A stretch of 64,000 bases of DNA, from positions 36,156,501 to 36,220,500 of the forward strand of contig CM074860.1 of assembly GCA_037501455.1 (NCBI GenBank), given 5' to 3'. The notes beneath the pieces were generated by a model. It saw only the letters and a program-made list of their open reading frames with translations, was not told the origin of the DNA and searched no databases. The DNA comes from Lantana camara. Lineage: Eukaryota > Streptophyta > Magnoliopsida > Lamiales > Verbenaceae. The translations under genes and the position numbers were made by a program. Positions 11,242 to 22,063 of the stretch are shown here, in pieces. Every line of letters begins with the position of its first letter. Position 1 is the stretch's first letter.

Positions 11242-11868
11242 ACTCATGAGGAGGCGATGTCAGATTTGGAATCTGAGCAGTGAAAAACAAACTATGAAAT
11301 CTAAAATGGATTCTATATAATCAAACTAAGTTTGAACCTTAGTTGAGTTACTTGATAGGATCAAGCTTGTCTTATCAATATGAGATTGATGGAGACATAA
11401 ATATGGAATATCCATGGATTTCACATTTAGTGGGAGTAAGCAAAAGGTTTGCAGACTCTAAATAGTCAATTTACGAAATTGGATTAGGCTTCTAGAAATT
11501 AGAGTAATCGAATTAATGAAATAGTAAAAGTTGTTTCACTTATAATTCTAGCATAGCATGGACAAGAAAGTGTTAGCGACTAAAAGTTCAACTTTTGGTA
11601 CTTTGCGAAGATGACATCCTTCTCATTGGGAATGCGAAGGATGACATAAAAGTCACCAAAGAGTGGTTAGGAACCAGTTTGAGATGAAAGATCTTGGTGA
11701 TAGATCCTATATTCTCGAGACAAATATCTATGGAGATAGATTTAAGAGAATAATAGAATTATCACAGTCAAGGTACATAAACGTTGTACTAAAATGGTTT
11801 AGTACGGAAGATTCCTACAGAATTTCCAATGGACAATGGAACATCTCTTTTGAAGAGGATGTGTCCTA
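11242..11868 (+). pseudogene. Copia reverse transcriptase remnant
   Basis: The first part reads T-H-E-E-A-M-S-D-L-E-S-E-Q then stop, with M-K-S-K-M-D-S-I in another frame, matching the start of the copia RT domain. At 11601-11615 the frame gives L-C-E-D-D followed by I-L-L-I-G-N: the catalytic box, normally Y-V-D-D, with the two residues before the aspartates changed. After a frameshift, 11663-11869 is open for 68 codons and contains FEMKDLGDRSYILETNIYGD and LSQSRYINVVLKWFS, typical of the RT tail before RNase H. Not functional. Confidence 0.8.
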
Positions 11869-12002
11869 AATAACTATGAGAAAGTTAGAAAATCCAAAAC
11901 CCTTTTCGGGAAAAGAGTGCATAATCTATGTAAAGTTATGTACTTGATAAGATACAGCTTCCCACATAGCGTGATGGGCCTAGCCTGAATGTAACCTTAG
12001 AG

Positions 12003-12482
12003 AAGGTCACTGGATTGTTGTAAAAATACCCTCTGAGTACTTTAGAAGAAATGAGGATGTTTTTTAAGAGTCCAGCAAAGGATTGTTTAATGTATTCATT
12101 GCATCAAAATATAGATAATTATTTATCTATAAGAGGATACGCCTTTTGCCTAGTAGGCAGAATAGTGCTTTGGAAACAGTTCCAATCGAGAGGCACTGAA
12201 GATTCGACTATTAAGGCTGAATACTTAGCCGTATGGAATACTGCTAAGTTAAGTGTTTGGGTAAGAAACTCCATCTAATGGGTAGATGAAGTTCCTAGCA
12301 TGAAACATACCATTATCATATGGTATGATGAAATGGATGGTTGCTCGAGTAAGAGAACCAAGACGTCACCAAGGGACCAGACGCTTGATTATGAATCACG
12401 TGAAAAAGGAAATCGTGTTTTTTTAATGATGTGTAAATTAGAAACATTCACATCAACAGAGAATATAGCAGATCCAATTTGA
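12003..12482 (+). pseudogene. Copia RNase H remnant and pol C-terminus
   Basis: Two frames continue the pol protein. The frame 12051-12278 reads G-Y-A-F-C-L-V-G-R-I-V-L-W-K-Q-F-Q-S then EDSTIKAEYLAVWNTAK and V-W-V-R-N, the RNase H end with its conserved E-A-E-Y box (here K-A-E-Y). The frame 12300-12482 reads S-K-R-T-K and ends T-E-N-I-A-D-P-I, the usual copia terminus (N-I-A-D-P-L-T-K). The catalytic-aspartate part before it is frameshifted. Confidence 0.8.
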
Positions 12483-12563
12483 AAACGTCCAAAGTCAATA
12501 AGGCTCTAAAGGTACATCTTGGGAAGATGGGACCTAGAATGGACCTGCAAGGCCTTTACGGGC

Positions 12564-12573
12564 AAGTGGGAGA
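12564..12573 (+). other. Polypurine tract of the copia element
   Basis: AAGTGGGAGA directly before TTGTTGGG. It primes plus-strand synthesis in LTR elements, and it fixes the LTR start at 12575. Confidence 0.85.
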
Positions 12574-12574
12574 T

Positions 12575-12998
12575 TGTTGGGAATAGTGCCCTAGAAAGCT
12601 ATTATGCTTTGGACTTTGCCTATATCACAGACAATCTTTGAATAATATACGAATGATTATAATCACAGGCGAACACTTCTTATGTGCCAATACGTGTTTT
12701 TTGTGTTTCCATTACGTGTGCATGTTTAGAACTCCCCTAATCCGTTGAGACCGTTAAGAACTTTGTCATTATGGGAATGACATATGAAGCAAGTTTTTAA
12801 ATCCATAGACGAGGATTAGAAACTTCTCCAAGTTAATGAGGCCGACAGACAGTGGGAGTGTCGACTTTGCCTCTGTTTAGATTATTTCTTTGATTTTGTT
12901 GGAGTTGATTTAGAAGAGCCTGAACAATATTCTCGGCATTCAACGGTGGTGGTGGTGGTGCTTGCGGAGGAGGTTGATTAAGATCCGGTGTCTATTCC
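12575..12998 (+). mobile_element. Start of copia 3' LTR (end uncertain)
   Basis: Starts TGTTGGGAATAGTGCCC. No second LTR copy exists in the window, so the 3' end cannot be placed; it lies before the conserved leader of element G. A (GGT)n run sits at about 12942-12960. Confidence 0.5.
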
Positions 12999-13183
12999 CA
13001 TTCTCTCCTTCATGGAGGCATTCTGAAAATCACAAGTCAAGAAGATATAGATGCATGGGGTTCAGTACATGCTCATGTAAACAATTAATACGAATTTAAA
13101 TAAATAAATCTCATAAAACTGTAAGTGAATGCAAATAGTCACATAATCCTAAGCCGAACGACCTAGACAGACCTGACACGACG
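12999..13183 (-). mobile_element. Leader (internal) fragment of element G, left of C
   Basis: The last ~45 bases (AAGCCGAACGACCTAGACAG...GACACGACG) match the leader that follows the primer-binding site in D (24690-24730) and C (21430-21475). If C and one CTAGA copy are removed, this joins 34071 onward into one leader ending at the G 5' LTR. The left limit is a guess. Confidence 0.55.
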
Positions 13184-13956
13184 CTAGATGGAACACCCCA
13201 AACGGAAGGTGCCACATCCCCCGCACTCAGACCCGACCCGCATATGAAACGGGAAATCCACACACGTGCCAGATCAGAGCGAACGGGGACTCACTCACTA
13301 TGCTAGGCGGGAACCAAACCTTCGTAACCAAATAAAAAAAAAACAAAGCAATATAACAAATGCGGAAGCATAACATGTAACTCATAACCAGTACAAACAT
13401 CACAACATGGGTTCGACTAACATAGTTACCTAGTCCCGAAAATTCATACATAAACATGAATCACAATCATAAATACGAGTTCAATCTATCCCTAGAAGCC
13501 TATCCCGAATCATTAACATAAAATCAATACAATTCATGGCAATTTAATTAATTACAATATGCGGTGGTATGACTCGGATTAGATCACAAGACTCGACAGA
13601 CTCGAACTCCCGCCTAGCGCTCCAAGCCTGCAGAATAAAACTGAATTTAATCACACACACATGAGAGCTATAATCCCGTGCGAGGTTTATGAAATATTTC
13701 CCAAGTGGTAAAAACAAGAAAAATAACCCGCGGGATTACAAAAATCAATTCATTCTTTCATAATCATCCATAAGGTTATTACGTGAGCCCTGGCGGGTGG
13801 GCAATTATCTCCAACCTACTCCTCGTGTGTGCATATCGATTCAATATTTACATTAGCGATCATACACATTCATACATAATTGTTCATATTCATTTATAAT
13901 CAATCATAATAATTATCATTCGTAAACATAAACACTTACACCTTTTTCCTTCGGGT

Positions 13957-13985
13957 GGTGGATGGGTTAGCAAGACCCGACCACC
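13957..13985 (-). other. Hairpin SL1 in C 3' LTR (GGTGG/CCACC)
   Basis: GGTGG pairs with CCACC around GGGT/ACCC. The 5' LTR copy is at 31197-31225, where the T-G pair of this copy is a C-G pair. Confidence 0.6.
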
Positions 13986-14872
13986 GGTCCATACATGGGC
14001 CAATGGGGGTTCATGGATCCCCCAAGGGCACTCAGCTCCCATTCCTCGCTAATCTCCTAGCGAGGGTCGGTATCACCGTAAATGTGGTGGGACTAGTACA
14101 AGGGATCACCGTCGGCCCTTGCCTCCCCGGATCGCCACTTGCACTAAGTCCCTGGGCCTGTGTGTTCAATCATGTCCACGCCAAAAATCATAAGCTGGGA
14201 ATACATAAAAGAAGGGCTTTACGTTGGAAATCATTGACTCTTTTGAAATGATTCGATATATATATATATAATTATAATATTTTGGCTCAAATCTTTCACA
14301 TAAGGGATATATCGGGTCATCGTAACTAATAGAAGAGAAACCCACCTGATACACCTTACCGAACAATACCAAGAAGAAAAGAAGGCTTGGAAGTAACCTA
14401 TGAACCCGACACGTCTCCGCCCTGGAGAAAGTTGTACAAGAAACGACATGGTGCGTACGTGAGACTCAAGACTCCAAATGAACCATATATGATGGACGAC
14501 AATGTTATGCACATGGCATGAGATGTTTAAGAAGTAAAATGATATCATGAAGCCAAATAATTTCAAGTTATTCATTCAAGTCCATTCATAGCATGAAGGT
14601 TTCATATAGAAGCACTTAAGCCACGCTATAACAATTCAAGTCATGAATTTCATATAGCAATTAAACTTAAAGACAACAAGTGTACACTTATAAAATAAAC
14701 AAATCAGAGGCATTCCAAGTCATTTAAAGAAACACGAGATTCACACACGCAAAAATTGAATTATTTAAGATCATAATATAAAAACCAATTAAAATAATTC
14801 AATTAATTCAAACAACTTAATATATAATATATATATTACATAAACACACACACATCTTAAGAATTCATATTC

Positions 14873-14909
<37 letters not shown>

Positions 14910-15014
14910 CACGTACACCACACAATTCATGCAAGATATAATATATAAAACATATTATATATATATACACATGTATAGCTCAACACTCATGCACAAATAA
15001 TACATGATATAATA

Positions 15015-15053
<39 letters not shown>

Positions 15054-15094
15054 AAAACTACACAACCACCTTCACATGCACACACAACAAAATC

Positions 15095-15128
<34 letters not shown>

Positions 15129-15316
15129 GTGTGTGTGTTGTGGTATGTGATTAATTTGTTCTTGACTTATATATATATTTACATATACATGCATGCGCAA
15201 TTACACACAATCATACGCACACACCAATATAATACATATTATATATACACTTATACTTAATATACAACACAACACACATAACATAAACTTGCAGCAATTA
15301 AAACTTCAGCAAGAAG

Positions 15317-15410
15317 TTCCCCGCGTAGGCAAAAATTCATCTTCACAACTCCCCGACCGGGGAAAAAGCTGCTGTAAATTTTCTGGAGGCAAGTCCCCGG
15401 CCGGGGAGAA
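15317..15410 (-). repeat. Palindrome array of C 3' LTR (CTCCCCG-CCGGGGA type)
   Basis: CTCCCCGACCGGGGA and AGTCCCCGGCCGGGGAG, plus a decayed CCCCGCGTAGG copy. The 5' LTR counterpart is at 32955-33074. Confidence 0.7.
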
Positions 15411-15470
15411 TATTTCGGTCACGGAAATGAGCAGCAGCAGGCCATCTTCTTCCCCTGTTCCAAACGTATA

Positions 15471-15654
15471 TGTCACGCCCCGGGTCCGCGGGCCTGTTGG
15501 ACGCGAACGCAAGTCTCCAAGCCCACCGAGTATAACCTGAAATTGGGCCTAAACCACTGCCCAAAAGGGATATCCATTGGTTATACTTCGACTCTTTAAC
15601 TTATATACTGAACTTGACTCTCATACTTTCCCGATGTGGGACAGGGGTGTCACA
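15471..15654 (-). repeat. 3' LTR of TRIM F
   Basis: Reads TGTCACGCCCCGGG at the left edge and GGGGTGTCACA at the right. Contains CCCGATGTGGGACA. Confidence 0.93.
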
Positions 15655-15722
15655 ATCACCCCTCCTTCAGAATCGTGACGTCCTCGTCGCGGCATGACAT
15701 ATAGCCCATGACCGACTCGTCT

Positions 15723-15865
15723 GCGTTAGGACTCTAGAGGTGGCTCCTACGGGCTCAAGAGGTGGCTCCCACACATGTAGCACTTTGCCCCGCAGGCTCA
15801 AGAGGTGGCTCCCATGTGCGTAGCACTTTGCCCCGTATAGCACTTAGCTCCTGCGGCTGATGAGC
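15723..15865 (-). repeat. TRIM F internal block shared with the LTRs of D
   Basis: Contains three GGTGGCTCC units (two preceded by TCAAGA) and two TAGCACTTTGCCCCG units. The same block, colinear, lies at 22599-22719 and 29228-29370 in the two D LTRs. Confidence 0.9.
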
Positions 15866-15880
15866 AGCTCTGATACCATC

Positions 15881-16064
15881 TGTCACGCCCCGGGTCCGTG
15901 GGCCCGTTGGACGCGAGCGCAAGTCTCCAAGCCCACCTAGTATAACCTGAAATTGGGCCTAAACCACTGCCCAAAAGGGATATCCATTGGTTATACTTGG
16001 GCTCTTTAACTTATATACTGAACTTGACTCTCATACTTTCCCGATGTGGGACAGGGGTGTCACA
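15881..16064 (-). repeat. 5' LTR of TRIM F
   Basis: Same length and ends as the partner LTR. The tRNA-iMet type primer-binding site abuts its 3' end on the minus strand (15878-15864). Confidence 0.93.
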
Positions 16065-16569
16065 GTATACAACACCAGCAACAATCAAGGCAACAAGGCA
16101 GCAAACAAACCACAAATACCCAGCCACAAAACATGAAATTCCACCCTCTAAACTTCGAACAAAGCAGCCGGCAATAAGGAGTTTCAAACCAACAACATAT
16201 TCATGGAGAAAGCTTGAGAATTCATGAAGTTCATTAATGGCAACAATTAATAAGCTTAACCACCATCAAGTATAAGGTCATAAATTCATTGATGAGGATT
16301 ATGGGATCAAATATTGAGGTTCAAACCAACAAATAACTCAAAGAAGGCATAAGATCAAAATTTCACATTTAACCCTACTATTCATCCCAAAATTCATAGC
16401 ATGCTTAAACCTCCATGAAACTCAGCAAATTAAAGCTTAAAAGAAAGAGGAGAATATGCCAAACAATAATCCCAGCTTACCTTTTAAAAAATGGAGAGAA
16501 TTGATGGAGAGATGAGCTCAAAGGGGTGAAATGAAATAGTGTTCTTCTCTATTCCAAGGGGGGTCTTGG

Positions 16570-16576
16570 TTTTATA
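16570..16576 (-). promoter_or_regulatory. TATA box of C 3' LTR
   Basis: Minus strand CTATAAAACC, about 90 bases upstream of the donor-like AAAAG|GTAAGC. The C 5' LTR has TGCAAAAC at this place (33643-33637). Confidence 0.6.
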
Positions 16577-17374
16577 GCTGAGTTTGTATCCTCTGGTGTA
16601 TGAAATGAAATGAGAGAGATGTTTTCTGATTAAGGGTTAAGTGAGGGTCATGTGAATCCAAGTTTCACTCCATTTGGTTAACTATGGTTGAAGTTACGGT
16701 TAAAATGGTGGGAGGTGGTGATTTTGGCGGGTTCGTCATGTTTCGGGCAAGATTCGGAGGTCGAAACGAGGTTAGAAAAATATGAGGCTTGTCTCATTGA
16801 ACCCGGATCTTCGATACGAGTTCAGTGGAGGTGACGGAACTTGATTCCGAGTTCCCGAGCTCAAGATATGACATCCGGAGCCAAAGGTGCGCTAAATGCT
16901 CTTTAGCCCCCATTTGGTCTCGTTACCGAAATAAAATTCGTTACCACATCAAACGAGATCGAAAATATGAAACGATCATAACAACATGTTCATAACACAT
17001 AAATCTACAACATACTAAATTTTCATGAAATTTTGATATCAAATCATATAAGAACGAAGCGCGATTAAAACACTCATGCACAAAGCATTTACAATTTCAT
17101 AATATTTCAAATTGAATAATAACAATTAAATTCCAAGTTAAATTAAATATAAAAGTCAACGAAAAAAATTTTAAATTAATAATAATGTAATTAAAGATAT
17201 AATTAATTAACATTTAATATTTAATTATAAAATTAAATATACTAACTTAACGAAAATAATATAATAACAATTTATAATAAAATTAAATCTATAAAACACT
17301 TATAAACAATTAATTCGCGCAAATTGGTAAACACATACATCATACCTGTACGACTGAAAAGTCGGGGCGTTACA

Positions 17375-17391
17375 ATCTCTCCCCCTTAAAA
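17375..17391 (-). other. Polypurine tract of element C
   Basis: Minus strand TTTTAAGGGGGAGAGAT ends exactly where the 3' LTR begins with TGTAACGCCCC. Confidence 0.9.
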
Positions 17392-17430
17392 GAATCCGTC
17401 CTCGGATTCACCGTTTGCCTAAAAACAATT

Positions 17431-17606
17431 AATGAGAGAACCCCGTCCCTCGCAAGCAACAATGAGAGAACCCCGTCTCTCAAAAGCGACAAAGAGAGAA
17501 CCCCGTCTCTCGAGCAACAATGAGAGAACCCCATCTCTCGAGCAACAATGAGAGAACCCCATCTCTCAAACAACAATGAGGGAACCCCGTCTCTCAAAAG
17601 CAACAA
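17431..17606 (-). repeat. Six-copy 28-30-bp minisatellite of small hairpins next to the C polypurine tract
   Basis: Units start near 17431, 17461, 17491, 17519, 17547 and 17575. Each holds GAGAGAACCCCGTCTCTC, an inverted repeat with GAGAGA/TCTCTC arms, then a CAACAA linker. The apparent minus-strand peptide of repeated R-D-G-V-L-S-L is a by-product of the repeat. Confidence 0.92.
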
Positions 17607-19756
17607 TTACATCAAAGAGTAAACACCAAGATGAAAAAGATTTCAAAACATGCATTACAACAATTAATAATCACGTAGGTCACACAGGGACACATAATAA
17701 ACATCAATTACAAACATAACAAGGAACAACGAAAATAATCAATTAGCAAGGCATATAGCATTAAGAAATCATTTAAATTTAAATTGCATTTATGCATATG
17801 CCATGAAGGTTTTATGTACCGGTCACCCTGGTAGAGAGTTTTGAAGTTGGTAGCTCCTTTGCCAAGACATGGTTTGGCCCATAGCCCGGCTCAGTACTTA
17901 TTTTATCTTCAATATCTTAGTGTGTTCGATTGAGAGGATGATAGAACCTCGGTTGTTCCTATCCTCGATTCCATTCTGACTCTTACCCCTTTCTTACCTT
18001 CTTTAGTTCTCGATCATGTGTTTGGTCTTAAGCCAGTTGACTCACCTTTCCAAAACAAGTCTTATCCTACATCTCCAAATATAATGTTGATCTTTCTTAT
18101 AATTTATGTCTCCTTCTTCAATTTGATGAAGTTCTTGGAATTCAAATAGCCTTTCAAAAGTGACGATCACTGACTTCTTTGATCCCTCATCGCCAACCGG
18201 TAATTCTTCTTTTGACGAGTCCAACTCTTTACTTGACGACCCTTGACGTATCCTGCATATCTTCCAAATATTCATCCTTGTATCGAATTCGAATAGACTA
18301 CCCTTGACCATGCCATGATCTACCCCAAACTCAGCATGATGAGCAATTATTGATACTTCAAAAGTTTATGGAAGTATAATTTATCTTCTCCTAGGTAGTT
18401 GAGAAGATTCGAAGATGATCCAACTCGCAATCTCTAGTCCATCTTCATACCTTGTGTCCTACTATGTAGTTGCTAAGGAAGCGTAACAAATGGAAGTGAC
18501 AACGAATCGAGTAGTAACTCCACCTTAGTCTCCATAGGACAGTAAGTGCATAACTTTTCTTAAATGACCTGGTTTGGTTCTTTGTTGATGACGTGGTTAA
18601 CTGGAATTCGTTAAGCTTCTTTTTTGAAGTAAATTTTGGAATCCCTCAAGGGTCCCTCGATAATACCATCATCTTCGGTGTCTGAATTTCGTACGCATGA
18701 GTTCCCAGCGAACCAACCCCTTCAATACCCCATAGCCATCTTCACCCCCAGCATGATAGTTTAGCTTTTATTTTGACGGTTTGATGCTAAGGTCGTCTTT
18801 TTCTTTTCCTATCCTTATTATTAAGATTCCCTGTTTTCCACTGTTTGCATTCCATTATTCCTATCAAAATACTTCTTCGAACACAACCTTGAATTTGTGT
18901 TTGCCTCTTGGTTGTGCTCTCCCCCTTAAGAAATCCACTTCTAAATCGAACTTTACCCACCATCCTCCAATCACAATTCTTGAGATCACTTGAACGAGCA
19001 ATCCTTGTCACAGAGGGTATTCATTATTCCACTCACATTCACTTTGAAGTGGTCAATTGGTATATGGTCCCAAATCCATTACCTCCTAAATTCTCCCAAA
19101 TCTGAGACCCCATTTTCTTTTCTTGTTCGATCTAAACAGCCCGAAGTCGACCCCAACTTTTAACCTCCGGACCACAATTCTCATCTCTGTCTTAGCTCCA
19201 CCACCAAAATATTCTTCTTCTTTCATTCGGTTCGGTAAAACTCTGGTTGAAGTGGTAGTTGAAACATAGAAGGGGGAAGCCATCCTATCACGTAAACACT
19301 AAAGGATGCATGTTGAGTTAAGATGCTAATACACGTGGTACAATTACAAACAATTAAATACACAACAAATTGGAGCAATTATATCAACTAGAAATGCACA
19401 TATAAATAAGGGAATTTAAATAACTTAAAGCAACGTATGATACACGTGCGATGAATGTAATACACCTGGCATAGTAGTGGTAAACTTTGGCTCGACAACT
19501 TGTTCTTCATTTCCTTGAGTACAGGCTTGCCTCGGGCTTATGGATCATGGCTTGTTTACCCACGGTCTTCGAAATCTTCAATGTTTCCTTGTATCAACCT
19601 ATGTGTTCCCGCGGTCCGCAATTGAAATCCCTCGATCCCAACTTCTTCTACGTCCATGGAATCGACATCTTGACTTCCCTCAAAGATGGATCCCCAAATG
19701 ATGCTCCAAATCCTACTCCTAGTTGTCACTCTGCTCGAAGTTCCCTGGAATATTCT
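17607..19756 (-). other. Non-coding part of the C internal region
   Basis: No domain is recognisable on either strand; the longest minus-strand frame is 89 codons (18042-18311) with no motif. A polypurine-like CTTAAGGGGGAGAGC (minus strand) lies at 18918-18932, resembling the true tract at 17375. The rest is ordinary mixed sequence. Confidence 0.5.
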
Positions 19757-19984
19757 TTATGAGTTCAATGATGGAATGAACTCATCTTCCAATTGCTTAC
19801 GCTTGAGCACATAATTTCCCTCCAACAGCTCTTTGCGTTTCTTTAAGGTTTCCATTTGTTGCTCCATGTCTCCCAACTCGAACTCACAACACAACAATTC
19901 AGCTTAAGTCTGGAAAACAAACTTCAATCCGACCGAAGATAGAACCTTTGGCACCTTGGCTTTCCATGAACTTGAAATCGCCAT
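19757..19984 (-). pseudogene. Unrecognised coding-like frame in the C internal region
   Basis: From an ATG at 19984 one minus-strand frame runs 75 codons to a stop at 19757, with a single internal stop near codon 27. After that stop it reads E-L-G-D-M-E-Q-Q-M-E-T-L-K-K-R-K-E-L-L-E then K-R-K-Q-L-E-D-E-F, a charged, heptad-like stretch that suggests a coiled coil. It could be a decayed Gag segment or a chance frame. No family recognised. Confidence 0.3.
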
Positions 19985-20437
19985 ATCAATCGGTTCTCAC
20001 TAACTCCTTCCAATCTGACTTCTTCCTTACCCGAAATCCGAGTGTCTCAATTTACCTCTTCTTCTCCCTTTGGACCGAACTTGAGTTCTCTTGAAGGTCT
20101 TCGTCTCCTCGCTGATAAAATCCTTCCTTGTACTTTCTATCCTGACTTCTTCTCCGATGAGGCTCTTTGTAACGATGAGAGAGCTTTGGTGCACCGTGGT
20201 AAGGACACCAAAGAACATGGCTCCATTTAGAAAAGACCACGATCCCCGGATCTTTGTAGGTAACCCCTCCTTCTATCGCGATGTTGAGTAATGAAATATA
20301 GCTCCACGTTGATAGCCTTGAAGATTAAACACCCGACTTTCTAATCTCTTAATTCCATAACCTCTTCATTTGTTTGATAGAAGGAACCCATTATTGAGGT
20401 TGGTAATAGCTTTATTAACATGACAATGACCTATAAC

Positions 20438-21218
20438 CTATGTTTTAAAACTCGGATCGGACGTCGAACCGGAAAGCTTACTGGTTACTGGTTTTACTAG
20501 TTCGACCGGTTAGACCACCGTCGAACCGGTATGACGTCATGATTACATAATAATTATATTTTATTTTATATTTATATATAATATTAAAAATATTAATTAA
20601 AACCCAAGTATAACTATATAGATATTTGGGCTTTTGCCTAGGCCCAACGTAATTTACCCTAATTAAATACATTAGTAGCACAACACAACACACTAGCGCA
20701 GCCTTCAAAGAAAAGTGAAAAAAGGAAACGTCTCCTTCCCACAAAGGCATCGCAGCATCTGGTATATCTTCTGTGCTCCACCACCTTGAGAAGTTGTCCG
20801 CCGCCGGCAGCTCCTCACCACATCCGAAAGCTGTGCGTCTCTTAATAGGCCATGGAAGCACTCCACCACCTCCGAAAGCTCTCCGTCTCTCAATCGCTGC
20901 CGACACGCCCCAACTGAGTCATTTTTTACAGTTATTTGGTCGGAAATTATTTAATTGTTGTGGATTATTGCCGCTCCAAGTTATTCAACCCCGAAAATGG
21001 CCGACTTTTTAGTTTTTTTTTTTTTTTACATAATAACCGGCCCAAACGGTTCGCTAACCGGTCCGACCCCGTTAATTTACCGGTTTTCGACCGGTTTTCG
21101 CCGGTTCCAACTGGTCTGACCAAACACTAGTTTTGGGAGGTAGCTCGGACCGGACAGGCCATCGGTCACCGGTTGAACCGGTCCGACCGGCCGGTCTGGA
21201 CCGGGTTTTAAAACATAG
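20438..21218. mobile_element. Non-autonomous inverted-repeat DNA transposon (hAT-like?), 781 bp
   Basis: Ends are inverted: CTATGTTTTAAAACTCGG at the left, and the right end reads inward CTATGTTTTAAAACCCGG. An 8-bp duplication CCTATAAC flanks it (20430-20437 and 21219-21226). Eight bases suggest hAT; a 9-bp reading that would suggest Mutator cannot be excluded because a C is shared at the left junction. Both subterminal regions are full of GACCGG/CCGGTC. The middle (20700-20915) is GC-rich with a short near-duplicate (CCGAAAGCT...CGTCTCT). No transposase. Confidence 0.8.
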
Positions 21219-21226
21219 CCTATAAC

Positions 21227-21512
21227 CAAAGATTCCACTCGAATATAGATGCATGTAGATTAGCATATGCTTATGGCACATATTTAGATCAATCAAGACA
21301 CATAAAATGCAAATGCAACACCTAAAGCAACGGAATTGAAAGTAGATCACATATATCAAGAAATTTCGAGCGATTATTAACAATTTAACCATGAAAATTC
21401 AATGCAATGCACACGTTGACAAGTTGTTCTTATGCCGTACGACCTAAACTGACTCAATCACGACACGAGAATGCCGGCTTTGCAACCTGGAGGCTCTGAT
21501 ACCACTTAAGGA
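21227..21512 (-). other. Leader of element C with primer-binding site
   Basis: Minus strand from the LTR edge: TCCTTAAG spacer, primer-binding site TGGTATCAGAGCC (21504-21492), then CTCCAGGTTGCAAAGCCGG, which folds weakly, and a conserved GTCGTACGGCATAAGAAC-like stretch. The same leader plan is seen in D, G and I. Confidence 0.8.
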
Positions 21513-22063
21513 TGGAACACCCCAAATGGAAGGTGCCACATCCCCCGCACTCAGACCCGACCCGCATATGAAACGGGAAATCCACACACGTGCCAGGTCA
21601 GAGCGAACGGGGACTCACTCACTCACTATGCTAGGCGGGAACTAAACCTTCAAAAAAAAAAAAAAAAAACAAAGGAACATAACAAATGCGGAAGCATAAC
21701 ATGTAACTCATAACTAGTACAAACATCACAATACGGGTTCGACTAACATAGTTACCTAGTCCCAAAAATTCAAACATAAACATGAATCACAATCATAAAT
21801 ACGGGTTCAATCTATCCCTAGAAGCCTGTCCCGAATCATTAACATAAAATCAATACAATTCATGGCAATTTAATTAATTATAATATGTGGTGGTGTGACT
21901 CGGACTAGACCACAAGACTCGACAGACTCGAACTCCTGTCTAGCGCTCCAAGCCTACAGAATATGACTGAAAACAAAGCCGGGTTCAGTCTATGGGAGAC
22001 TGGTGGGTATAACACGGTGCATTTAATAATAATATTAAACAATTTAAACACACACACATGCGA
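21513..22063 (-). mobile_element. 5' LTR of C, 3' portion
   Basis: Starts (plus strand) TGGAACACCCCAAATGG. Includes GCTAGGCGGGA and hairpin SL2 (21986-22002). Ends in TGCGA, the target duplication of D, and resumes at 30902. Confidence 0.93.
21986..22002 (-). other. Hairpin SL2 in C 5' LTR
   Basis: CAGTCT/AGACTG with a five-base loop, upstream (minus strand) of TTTTCAGTCATATTCTGTAG. It is missing from the C 3' LTR, where a deletion removed it. Confidence 0.5.

Larger units (their letters stand above)
9177..12998 (+). mobile_element. Decayed Ty1/copia retrotransposon, 5' truncated
   Basis: Plus-strand remains in the right order: Gag zinc-knuckle trace (~9893), reverse transcriptase (~11242-11868), RNase H (~12003-12482), polypurine tract (12564-12573) and the start of a 3' LTR (TGTTGGGAATAG at 12575). 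Stops and frameshifts break every frame. The 5' LTR and primer-binding site are missing and the left edge abuts the CACTA terminus, so the CACTA insertion or a deletion removed the 5' end. Integrase could not be read between 10000 and 11200. The right limit is uncertain. The RT and RNase H wording fits Tork-type copia (inference). Confidence 0.75.
15471..16064 (-). mobile_element. TRIM element F (594 bp) nested in C 3' LTR
   Basis: Two 184-bp direct LTRs (15471-15654 and 15881-16064) flank a 226-bp internal region, with a perfect TSD GTATA (15466-15470 and 16065-16069). On the minus strand a primer-binding site TGGTATCAGAGCTGC (15878-15864) follows the 5' LTR, and a polypurine tract GAAGGAGGGGTGA lies before the 3' LTR. 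The LTRs differ at about 6 of 184 positions, mostly C/T-type changes. There is no coding capacity, the TRIM pattern. It is absent from the C 5' LTR, so it inserted after C. Most of its internal region also occurs inside the LTRs of D. Confidence 0.95.
13189..17374 (-). mobile_element. 3' LTR of element C, interrupted by TRIM F
   Basis: Matches the C 5' LTR (21513-22063 plus 30902-34070) nearly base for base. It has the GCTAGGCGGGA module (13303-13313), hairpin SL1 (13957-13985), (TA)n tracts (14265-14275, 14876-14905, 15016-15052, 15098-15125), a palindrome array (15317-15410), donor-like AAG|GTAAGC (complement of 16480), a TATA box (16570-16576) and the promoter-upstream box (16837-16865). 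It keeps about 330 bp near its start (16950-17320) that the 5' LTR has lost, and it lacks hairpin SL2. Confidence 0.9.

Noticed and set aside
13189..13199. TGGAACACCCC end of C as a misplaced boundary
   Set aside because: Both C LTRs have it and the CTAGA duplication fits exactly, so the atypical end is real.
15015..15260. Frames of repeated Y-I-Y-I (also 32224-32871)
   Set aside because: Translations of (TA)n microsatellites.
17370..17606. Minus-strand repeat peptide R-D-G-V-L-S-L
   Set aside because: Product of the 28-30-bp minisatellite beside the polypurine tract; no sign of selection on the frame.
17431..17606. Regular repeats resembling a CRISPR array
   Set aside because: No unique spacers, a plant context and units in direct tandem; it is a minisatellite.
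21492..21504. tRNA-like sequence GGCTCTGATACCA as a tRNA gene fragment
   Set aside because: It is the complement of a primer-binding site next to an LTR edge, as also at 15864-15878 and 53548-53560.
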